A DNA stretch of 5,067 nucleotides from Pseudomonadota bacterium. GTDB taxonomy: Bacteria; Pseudomonadota; Gammaproteobacteria; Burkholderiales; Burkholderiaceae_D. Position numbers and translations under genes: made by a program. Each line of letters begins with the position of its first letter. Position 1 is the first letter of the stretch. Location of the stretch: the NCBI GenBank assembly GCA_023391395.1, contig JAEWBA010000416.1:1-5067 (forward strand), in the 5' to 3' direction. This document shows positions 1 through 5,067 of the stretch, one piece after another. The notes beneath the pieces were generated by a model. That model was given only the letters and a program-made list of their open reading frames with translations. It made no database searches and was not told the origin of the DNA.

Positions 1-259
1 CCTTGTAGCCGGTGTCTTCCGAGATGTAGCGCATCTTGCGACCGTCGATGCCGCCTTTTTCATTGATCAGCTTGACGTAGTCCGCCATTGCGTTGTTGTA
101 GCTGGGGGCCGTCGCGGCAAAGATTCCGCTCAGCGGAATCGATGCGCCGATCACGAGATCCGGCTTGCCCTGGGCCATGGCCTGGCTCAAGGGCAATGCC
201 AGTGCGCCAACGGCAAGGCCGGCGGCGAGGCGAAGGGTATGGCGTCTGATTTTTTGCAT
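1..259 (-). CDS. LivK-type periplasmic substrate-binding protein of an ABC transporter (N-terminal 86 residues, truncated by window edge)
   Basis: This is the start of a periplasmic binding protein that captures a solute and delivers it to the LivH/LivM membrane pair encoded just upstream. The ATG at 259 has a good ribosome site (AGGAGA, 5 nt spacer). Residues 1-29 form a clear signal peptide: basic n-region with Arg5-Arg6 and Arg10, hydrophobic core about residues 11-24, and an AMA|Q type I cleavage site after Ala29. There is no lipobox cysteine, so a soluble periplasmic protein is expected. The mature part starts with VIGASIPLSG and continues to NEKGGIDGRKM (about residues 67-77), the hallmark opening of the type I periplasmic-binding (Leu/Ile/Val-binding) family. 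The fold is well supported. The ligand is not: transporters of this family also carry aromatic acids, dicarboxylates, urea and others. The gene runs off the window, and roughly 300 further residues are expected. It lies 39 nt after livM. Confidence 0.93.
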   Translation of the reverse strand, partial: MQKIRRHTLRLAAGLAVGALALPLSQAMAQGKPDLVIGASIPLSGIFAATAPSYNNAMADYVKLINEKGGIDGRKMRYISEDTGYK

Positions 260-264
260 TGATG

Positions 265-270
265 TCTCCT
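265..270 (-). promoter_or_regulatory. Ribosome binding site of the binding-protein gene
   Basis: On the minus strand this reads AGGAGA, followed by 5 nt (CATCA) and the ATG at 259. It is one of the two best Shine-Dalgarno sequences in the window and fixes the start of the binding-protein gene. This fits the high synthesis level usually needed for periplasmic binding proteins. The 39-nt gap in which it lies shows no hairpin or T-run that would mark a terminator. Confidence 0.8.
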
Positions 271-298
271 GTGATTTTCAAAGGTGAAGGAAAGCGGA

Positions 299-1351
299 TC
301 AGGGTCGGGCAGTCCGGCGGCTGAAGTAACGCCGCAGGCGCGGCAGCACTTCGGCCAAGCCTTGGGGTTCGAACAAAAGGAAGCCGACGATCAGGGCGCC
401 GAACACCACCGAACGCACCGCCGGGATGATGGTCATGGCATCCGGGATCCAAGGGGTCAGGAAGGTGAAGCCGAAGCGCAGCAGCTCCGGCACCACGGTC
501 ATGAAAGCCGCGCCCAGAATGCTGCCGCGGATCGTGCCCATGCCGCCGACGATGATGGCGGCGAGGAAGAAGATCGACATCACGATAGGGAAGCTCTCCG
601 GGGTGACGACGCGGAAGAAGTACGCCCACAAGCCGCCGGCCACGCCGGCATAGAAGGACGACAGGCCGAAGCTGAGCAGCTTGTACTTCAGCAGCGGGAT
701 GCCGAGCACTTCCGCCGAGATGTCGCGGTCGCGGATGGCGATGAAGGCGCGACCGACGCGGGTGCGGAACAGATTGACTGCCATCGCGACGAACAGGATC
801 GCGGTGGGGACAATGACCCAGTAGAGGCGGGCGGGCCGATCCAGTTCGAAACCGAAGATTTGTGCTGGCGTCACTGTCAGGCCCTTCACCCCGTTGGTGA
901 CCGACTCCCAGTTGGTGAAGGTGAATTCGAGAATCACCGAAGCCGCAATGGTGGCGATGGCCAGGTACAGGCCTTTCACACGCAGGCTGGGAATGCCGAC
1001 AATCAGTCCTACCAATGCCGCGACCGCGCCGGCGACCGGCACGTTCAGCAGGAAGGAAGTGCCGGCATGCAGCTCCAGCAGTGCAACCGTGTAGGCGCCG
1101 ACGCCCATGAACGCAGCCTGTCCGAGGCTGGCCAGCCCGGTGTAGCCGGACAGGATGTTCAGGCCAGTGGCACTGATGACGTTGATCGCGATCAGGCATA
1201 CCCAATACAGCCAGTATTGATCGACCGCGAAAGGAACGGCGACGAAAGCGATGGCAGACGCGATCAGCAGCATGCGCTGGCGCGATACGTCGGCCTTGCT
1301 CTTGCCGGCGACGGCCTGGTTCATGGGGGTGATGTTTTGTGCGGTAGTCAT
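299..1351 (-). CDS. livM: LivM-type inner-membrane permease of a branched-chain-amino-acid-type ABC transporter
   Basis: This 350-residue protein is the second of two different membrane subunits that form the transport channel in the inner membrane. Residues 1-26 are a polar cytoplasmic lead-in, followed by many hydrophobic segments. LivM hallmarks occur in order: GLNILSGYTGLASLGQAAF at 63-81, GIPSLRVKGLYLAIAT at 119-134, TNGVKGLTV at 152-160, the cytoplasmic ATPase-coupling loop GRAFIAIRDRDISAEVLGI at 200-218, GGMGTIRGSILGAAF at 269-283, and FEPQGLAEV near the end (327-335). Length is normal for the family. The start at 1351 overlaps the TGA of livH in an ATGA, and no convincing Shine-Dalgarno lies upstream, so translation is probably coupled to livH. 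The same frame stays open well upstream to 2221, but that stretch is antiparallel shadow within livH and has no LivM similarity. An internal ATG at codon 10 is a less likely start. The substrate is unknown; the symbol names the family, not proven leucine transport. Confidence 0.95.
   Translation of the reverse strand: MTTAQNITPMNQAVAGKSKADVSRQRMLLIASAIAFVAVPFAVDQYWLYWVCLIAINVISATGLNILSGYTGLASLGQAAFMGVGAYTVALLELHAGTSFLLNVPVAGAVAALVGLIVGIPSLRVKGLYLAIATIAASVILEFTFTNWESVTNGVKGLTVTPAQIFGFELDRPARLYWVIVPTAILFVAMAVNLFRTRVGRAFIAIRDRDISAEVLGIPLLKYKLLSFGLSSFYAGVAGGLWAYFFRVVTPESFPIVMSIFFLAAIIVGGMGTIRGSILGAAFMTVVPELLRFGFTFLTPWIPDAMTIIPAVRSVVFGALIVGFLLFEPQGLAEVLPRLRRYFSRRTARP
1348..1351 (-). other. ATGA stop/start overlap joining livH and livM
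   Basis: The minus-strand tetranucleotide ATGA contains the livM start (ATG, 1351-1349) and the livH stop (TGA, 1350-1348). The 29 bases upstream of the livM start hold no good Shine-Dalgarno match; the nearest purine run (GGAA) is about 20 nt away. Translation of livM is therefore best explained by re-initiation of ribosomes finishing livH, which would keep the two permease subunits near equal amounts. The overlap is seen directly; the coupling is inferred. Confidence 0.85.
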
Positions 1352-2229
1352 AGTCGATCGATTTCGGCAGTTCCAAGGAGTCCGTGCGGGCGTACCAACA
1401 ACATGACCATCAACAGCGTGAAGGTCGAGACATGCTTGAATTCGCCGCCCAGGAAGGCGCCGGCGAATGCCTCGATTAGGCCGACCAGAAGCGCGGCCAG
1501 CAGCACGCCGAGAATGGAATCGAGACCGCCCATGATGACCACCGACAGGACCGTCAGGCCGAAAACGCCCATGGCCGGCGAAATGCCGCCAACGGTGCCG
1601 ACCAGGATGCCGGCGCCGGCTGCGATCATGCAGGCGACTCCCCACGACATCGAGTACACCTTCGGCACGCTGATGCCGCAGGAATAGGCGGCGCCATGGT
1701 CGCTTGCCGTCGCGCGTAGCGCCAGGCTGCCGCGCCAGTAGCGCAACACCACCAGGAACAGCGCAATGGTTGCGGCTGCCACGGCAAACGCCACCGCGGT
1801 CTTGGGCGAGACATAGGCCGGGCCGATGAAAACCGGCTTGTCTTCGACGAAGGACACAAGCCGGTGCGGCTCCAGGCCCCAGATCAGCTCCACCGCGCCG
1901 ACCACCATCGAGCCTACGCCGATGGTGACCATGAAGATGGAAAGCGGGCTGGTGCCGAGCATGGGCCGGATGATGGCACGCTCGACTATGATGCCGAACA
2001 GGCCGCCGCAGGCCAGCACCAATGGGATCGCCATCCAGATCGGCAGACCCAGGCCGGCGGTGAATGCGAAGAACAGGTAGCCGCCCAGCATCAGCGTTTC
2101 GCCGATGGCGAGATTGACCACACGCGTGGCCTTGTAGATCAGCACAAAGGCCACGCCAGTCAGCGCCAGGAGTGCTGCGGAACCGATGCCCGAGAGGGCG
2201 ATCTCGGCAAGATAAACCCAATCAATCAT
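1348..2229 (-). CDS. livH: LivH-type inner-membrane permease of a branched-chain-amino-acid-type ABC transporter
   Basis: This 293-residue polytopic protein is the first of the two membrane subunits that form the channel with LivM. Hydrophobic segments are visible at about 8-32, 46-60, 64-82, 96-117, 143-162, 197-214, 222-234 and 240-260. LivH landmarks are a variant of the N-terminal motif (RVVNLAIGE, 36-44, where E. coli-like members have NFAHGE), the ATPase-coupling loop around 169-187 (LALRATASD through CGISVP), GGLDSILGVLLAALLVGLIE at 234-253, and RPHGLLG at 280-286. Length is typical. The start at 2229 is set by AGGAGG with a 7-nt spacer, lying inside the end of the ATPase gene, and its ATG overlaps that gene's TGA. 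The NLAIGE variant is one I associate with transporters for organic acids more than amino acids, but that is recollection and not proof of substrate. Confidence 0.95.
   Translation of the reverse strand: MIDWVYLAEIALSGIGSAALLALTGVAFVLIYKATRVVNLAIGETLMLGGYLFFAFTAGLGLPIWMAIPLVLACGGLFGIIVERAIIRPMLGTSPLSIFMVTIGVGSMVVGAVELIWGLEPHRLVSFVEDKPVFIGPAYVSPKTAVAFAVAAATIALFLVVLRYWRGSLALRATASDHGAAYSCGISVPKVYSMSWGVACMIAAGAGILVGTVGGISPAMGVFGLTVLSVVIMGGLDSILGVLLAALLVGLIEAFAGAFLGGEFKHVSTFTLLMVMLLVRPHGLLGTAEIDRL
2226..2229 (-). other. ATGA stop/start overlap joining the ATPase gene and livH
   Basis: The minus-strand ATGA holds the livH start (2229-2227) and the stop of the ATPase gene (2228-2226). Unlike the livH/livM junction, this one also has a strong Shine-Dalgarno of its own, so livH can be both coupled and independently initiated. 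Confidence 0.88.
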
Positions 2230-3074
2230 TGCACTGCCTCCTCTGCTTGTGCGGCGGGAGCAAGCTGGCCGGCCGCGTCCGCGCCGAGGTAGGCGCTGAT
2301 CACTTCCGGATTGCGCTGCACCTCTTCCGGCTTGCCCTGGGCGATCACCTTGCCGAAGCTCAGCACCACCACGTGGTCGGAAATGTCCATCACCATGCCC
2401 ATGTCATGCTCGACCATCAGGACCGTGACGCCCCATTGCTCTCGGATGTCGAGGATGAAGTGCGCGATGTCTTCGGTTTCCTCGCGGTTCATGCCTGCCA
2501 CCGGCTCGTCAAGGAGCAGCACCTTGGGGCGCATCGCCAATGCCCGTGCCAGCTCCACGCGCTTGCGCAGGCCGTAGGGCAAGTTCGCCACCGGCTCGTC
2601 GCGGATGTGGCCGATGTCCAGGATGCTGATGATCTTTTCGTCGATCTCCGCGCTCAGCGCGTCTTCTTCGCGACGCGCGCGGCCCCAGTACCTCAGACCG
2701 TCGAACAGGTTGCTCTTCATGTGCGAGTGGCGGCCGAGCTTGATGTTGTCGAGCACCGTCATGCCGCGGAACAGCGCGATGTTCTGGAACGAGCGCGCCA
2801 GCCCGCGCTTGGCTCGCTCCGGCGGCGGCATGCGCGCGATCGATTGCCCCTCGAACACGATGTCACCCGAGAACGGTTTGTAGAAGCCGGAAATGCAGTT
2901 GAACAGGGACGTCTTGCCGGCACCGTTCGGCCCGATAAGGGCAGTGATTGAACCTGGGGCAACCGAGAACGAAACCTGGCTCAGGGCTTCGATGCCGCCG
3001 AACCTCAGCGAAAGGCCGCTGACTTTCAGGACCGGTTCGTCGGTAAAGGCCGATGATGATGGAATCGCTTTCAT
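2226..3074 (-). CDS. livG: LivG-type ATP-binding subunit of a branched-chain-amino-acid-type ABC transporter
   Basis: This 282-residue cytoplasmic ATPase would power import through LivH/LivM. All nucleotide-binding motifs are present: Walker A GPNGAGKT (48-55), Q-loop Gln97, ABC signature LPYGLRKRVELARAL (165-179), Walker B VLLLDEP (185-191, Asp189 and catalytic Glu190), D-loop-like VAGMN (192-196), and switch His223 in VEHDM. The signature departs from LSGGQ: Pro for Ser and Leu for Gln at 166 and 169. I recall LPYGL as normal for one LivG subgroup. The insert at about 115-145 and the C-terminal ISAYLG (259-264) are features of LivG rather than the shorter LivF. A 13-residue polar lead and an Ala/Gln-rich tail (265-282) flank the domain. 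The ATG at 3074 is 14 nt after the reductase stop; GAGGA (3089-3085, 10-nt spacer) or AAGGA (2-nt spacer) could serve as its ribosome site. The symbol names the family; the substrate is unproven. Confidence 0.95.
   Translation of the reverse strand: MKAIPSSSAFTDEPVLKVSGLSLRFGGIEALSQVSFSVAPGSITALIGPNGAGKTSLFNCISGFYKPFSGDIVFEGQSIARMPPPERAKRGLARSFQNIALFRGMTVLDNIKLGRHSHMKSNLFDGLRYWGRARREEDALSAEIDEKIISILDIGHIRDEPVANLPYGLRKRVELARALAMRPKVLLLDEPVAGMNREETEDIAHFILDIREQWGVTVLMVEHDMGMVMDISDHVVVLSFGKVIAQGKPEEVQRNPEVISAYLGADAAGQLAPAAQAEEAVQ
2237..2242 (-). promoter_or_regulatory. Ribosome binding site of livH
   Basis: The minus strand reads AGGAGG, a perfect Shine-Dalgarno core, with a 7-nt spacer to the livH ATG at 2229. 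It lies inside the last codons of the upstream ATPase gene and encodes part of its EEAVQ tail. It decides the livH start. Confidence 0.85.
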
Positions 3075-3088
3075 GATCCTTGAATCCT

Positions 3089-5067
3089 CTACAGGCTGTA
3101 TGCGAGGCGGGTGCCTTCGTCGATGGCACGCTTGGCATCAAGCTCCGACGCAAAGCGGGCGCCGCCGATGAGGCTGACCTGGATGCCCGCCTTTTCCAGT
3201 GTTTGCGCCAGGCTTTGCTCCGGGTCCTGGCCGGCGCACATGACGACGGTATCCGCCGGAAGCACCCGCATCTCGCCATCGATGCTGTAATGCAGGCCGG
3301 CATCGTCCACCTTGTGATAGGTGCAGCCGGAAATCACGGGCACGCCGCGCTTGTTCAGCTTGGTGCGATGAATCCAGCCGGTGCTCTTGCCGAGCCGCGC
3401 GCCGGGCTTGGTGGTGCTGCGCTGAAGCATGGTGACCTTGCGCGCCGCTTCTTCCTTGTGTGGCTCGCGCAGGCCGCCGCGCGTAGAAATATCCGGATCG
3501 ACGCCCCAGGAATCGAAGAATTCGGCGACGGTCGCAACGCCGGTTTTCGGCGCTGTCAGCAGTTCCGCCACGTCGTGCCCGATGCCGCCGGTACCGATGA
3601 TGGCTACCTGTTCTCCGACCGGCACGCGGCCGCTAATGACATCGAGATAGCCGACGACTTTGGGATGATCGGCGCCCTCGATCTCCGGCAGGCGTGGCTT
3701 GATGCCGGTAGCCACGATCACGCTGTCGAAGCCGTTGCCCATGAGATCCTCGGCGTCGGCGCGCGCGCCAAGGCGCACTTCAGCGCCGCTCTTGTCGAGC
3801 CGCTTGCGGAAGTAGCGGATGAGTTCGGCAAATTCCTGTTCCTTGCCGGGAATGCGGCGCGCGATATTGAGCTGACCACCAATGTCGTCGCTGGCTTCGA
3901 ACAGCACCACCTGATGGCCACGCTCCGCCGCAGTTGCCGCGCATGCCATTCCGGCCGGCCCGGCGCCGATCACCGCGATGCGGCGTTTAACTGCCGGCGG
4001 CTCATCGGAAAACTCGGTTTCGTGGCATGCCTTGGGGTTGACCAGGCAGGTGGCCAGCCGCTCGGTGAAGATATGGTCCAGGCAGGCCTGGTTGCAGGCG
4101 ATGCAGGTATTGATCTCGTCGGTGCGGTTGGTTGCTGCCTTGATCACGAAATCGGGGTCGGCGAGGAAAGGCCGCGCCATCGACACCAGGTCGGCCTCTC
4201 CCTTGGCAAGGATTTCCTCGGCGATGTCCGGCATATTGATCCGATTCGAGGCCACGACCGGGATCGAGACCACCTTTTTCAGCCGGGCGGCGGCGAACGA
4301 GAATGCCGCGCGCGGCACGCTGGTGGCGATGGTCGGCACCACCGACTCGTGCCATCCGATGCCAGTGTTCAAGGCATCCGCGCCGGCGCTCTCGATGGCG
4401 AGCGCCAGCTGATCCACTTCGTCCCCCGTAAGTCCGCCTTCCACCAGGTCGATCGCGGAAATGCGATACATGATGAGGAAGTCGGGTCCCATACGCTCGC
4501 GCGTGCGGCGCACGATTTCGATCGGGAAGCGGATGCGGTTTTCGAAGGAACCGCCCCATTTGTCGGTGCGCTGATTGGTGCGCGGTGCGGTGAACTGGGT
4601 GATCAAATAGCCTTCTGAGCCCATCAGCTCGATGCCGTCATAGCCGGCCTGGCGCGCGAGCACGGCGCAGTTTACGAAGTCATCGATAGTGCGATCCACC
4701 TCTTCCGTGGTCAGCTCGCGGGGCACGCGGCGATTTATCGGCGACGATGTGGAACAGGGGCCGACAATCTGCGGATGCTTGGCGTAAATGCCGGTATGCA
4801 GTACCTGCAGCACGATCTTGGCGCCGGCTTCGTGGACGGCTTCGACGATCGGCGCGTGTTCCGAGAGCTTCTCCTCCGAATCGAGAACCTGGGCTCCTTC
4901 CTCGACGCGCCCTTCGAAGTTCGGCGAGGTGCCGCCCGTGATAACCAGGCCGACACCGCCACGCGCACGGGCGGAGTAAAAGGCGGCAAGTCTCGGAATC
5001 GCGTCTGGTTCGTTTTCCAGGCGCGTATGAATGGAGCCCATGATGACGCGGTTGCGCAGCGTATGCG
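3089..5067 (-). CDS. fadH: NADPH-dependent 2,4-dienoyl-CoA reductase, FadH type (5' end cut by window edge)
   Basis: FadH reduces 2,4-dienoyl-CoA to an enoyl-CoA with NADPH, letting beta-oxidation proceed past conjugated double bonds; it is a cytoplasmic flavo-iron-sulfur protein. The frame stays open to the window edge. The eight full codons before the Met at 5041 read HTLRNRVI, matching the LKNRVLMGS start region of E. coli FadH, so Met5041 is internal (about residue 23) and roughly 14 codons lie outside. Counting from that Met (650 residues): an old-yellow-enzyme TIM barrel with FMN spans about 1-310, with probable catalytic Tyr145 (GSEGYLI) and His231 (GIGWHE), equivalent to E. coli Tyr166 and His252. 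The 4Fe-4S ligands are Cys313, Cys316, Cys320 and Cys332. An FAD-binding GAGPAG is at 359-364, and a second nucleotide motif GTGGIG at 483-488 suits NADPH. The C-terminus, DAKRAIDEGTRLAYSL, also matches FadH. Similarity to E. coli FadH runs end to end. All visible active-site residues are intact. Its place at the head of a transporter operon suggests a dedicated catabolic role. Other dienoyl or cyclic enoyl-CoA substrates are possible. Confidence 0.94.
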   Translation of the reverse strand, partial: HTLRNRVIMGSIHTRLENEPDAIPRLAAFYSARARGGVGLVITGGTSPNFEGRVEEGAQVLDSEEKLSEHAPIVEAVHEAGAKIVLQVLHTGIYAKHPQIVGPCSTSSPINRRVPRELTTEEVDRTIDDFVNCAVLARQAGYDGIELMGSEGYLITQFTAPRTNQRTDKWGGSFENRIRFPIEIVRRTRERMGPDFLIMYRISAIDLVEGGLTGDEVDQLALAIESAGADALNTGIGWHESVVPTIATSVPRAAFSFAAARLKKVVSIPVVASNRINMPDIAEEILAKGEADLVSMARPFLADPDFVIKAATNRTDEINTCIACNQACLDHIFTERLATCLVNPKACHETEFSDEPPAVKRRIAVIGAGPAGMACAATAAERGHQVVLFEASDDIGGQLNIARRIPGKEQEFAELIRYFRKRLDKSGAEVRLGARADAEDLMGNGFDSVIVATGIKPRLPEIEGADHPKVVGYLDVISGRVPVGEQVAIIGTGGIGHDVAELLTAPKTGVATVAEFFDSWGVDPDISTRGGLREPHKEEAARKVTMLQRSTTKPGARLGKSTGWIHRTKLNKRGVPVISGCTYHKVDDAGLHYSIDGEMRVLPADTVVMCAGQDPEQSLAQTLEKAGIQVSLIGGARFASELDAKRAIDEGTRLAYSL

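Noticed and set aside
260..298. Possible terminator or attenuator between livM and the binding-protein gene
   Set aside because: The 39-nt gap contains a ribosome site but no inverted repeat with a T-run, so read-through is more likely.
60..1376. Minus-strand 438-codon frame overlapping livM and livK in another register
   Set aside because: It is extremely Arg/His/Pro-rich, and crosses the stop of livM and the start of livK without any domain of its own. It is a shadow of the two real genes.
284..1687. Long plus-strand open frame (467 codons) antisense to livM and part of livH
   Set aside because: It has a low-complexity Asp/Glu/Arg/His/Gln/Ala-rich composition with no recognisable domain, and covers two well-supported permease genes. 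Long antisense frames are expected from the codon bias of GC-rich genes.
1352..2221. Upstream in-frame extension of livM to a 640-residue protein
   Set aside because: The added 290 residues are Arg/Gly-rich noise out of frame within livH. LivM similarity and the ATGA junction place the start at 1351.
2172..2951. Plus-strand 259-codon frame antisense to the ATPase gene
   Set aside because: It lies opposite an ATPase with every nucleotide-binding motif intact and has no recognisable domain.
3080..4618. Plus-strand open frame of 512 codons antisense to fadH
   Set aside because: The opposite strand encodes a near full-length FadH with intact catalytic and Fe-S residues. The antisense product shows no family features and starts with no good ribosome site, so it is a GC-bias shadow.
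5039..5041. ATG at 5041 as the true start of the dienoyl-CoA reductase
   Set aside because: The codons upstream to the window edge continue FadH-like sequence (TLRNRVI) in frame, so the real start lies outside the window.

Overview
The window is one tightly packed, minus-strand gene block with no sizeable intergenic gap. It looks like ordinary chromosome of a GC-rich proteobacterium. Multi-copy Liv-type transporters tied to acyl-CoA catabolic genes are typical of Betaproteobacteria of the order Burkholderiales, so that is my best guess; this is inference from gene style, not from a marker gene.

Read in the direction of transcription (from the high coordinate to the low), the layout is as follows. 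(1) Positions 5067-3089 hold a 2,4-dienoyl-CoA reductase of the FadH type (FMN / 4Fe-4S / FAD, NADPH-dependent), missing only about 14 codons beyond the window edge. (2) Positions 3074-2226 hold a LivG-type ABC ATPase. (3) Positions 2229-1348 hold a LivH-type permease. (4) Positions 1351-299 hold a LivM-type permease. (5) Positions 259-1 hold the signal peptide and first part of a LivK-type periplasmic binding protein, cut by the window edge. The gaps are 14 nt, -4 nt (ATGA), -4 nt (ATGA) and 39 nt, so the five genes very probably form one operon.

The transporter genes supply a binding protein, two different membrane subunits and one ATPase. The usual second ATPase (LivF) is not in the window and would be expected just past position 1 or elsewhere. 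The dienoyl-CoA reductase at the head of the block suggests that the imported compound is a carboxylic acid (unsaturated, aromatic or alicyclic) rather than an amino acid, taken up and then degraded as a CoA thioester. The exact substrate cannot be read from the sequence.

I searched both strands for RNA genes, repeats, mobile elements, CRISPR arrays and terminators and saw none. Several long plus-strand open frames, up to about 510 codons, lie antisense to these genes; I judge them to be GC-bias shadows. I did not find a novel system. The points worth a second look are the gene pairing, the coupled starts, and a possible Tat-like leader on the binding protein.
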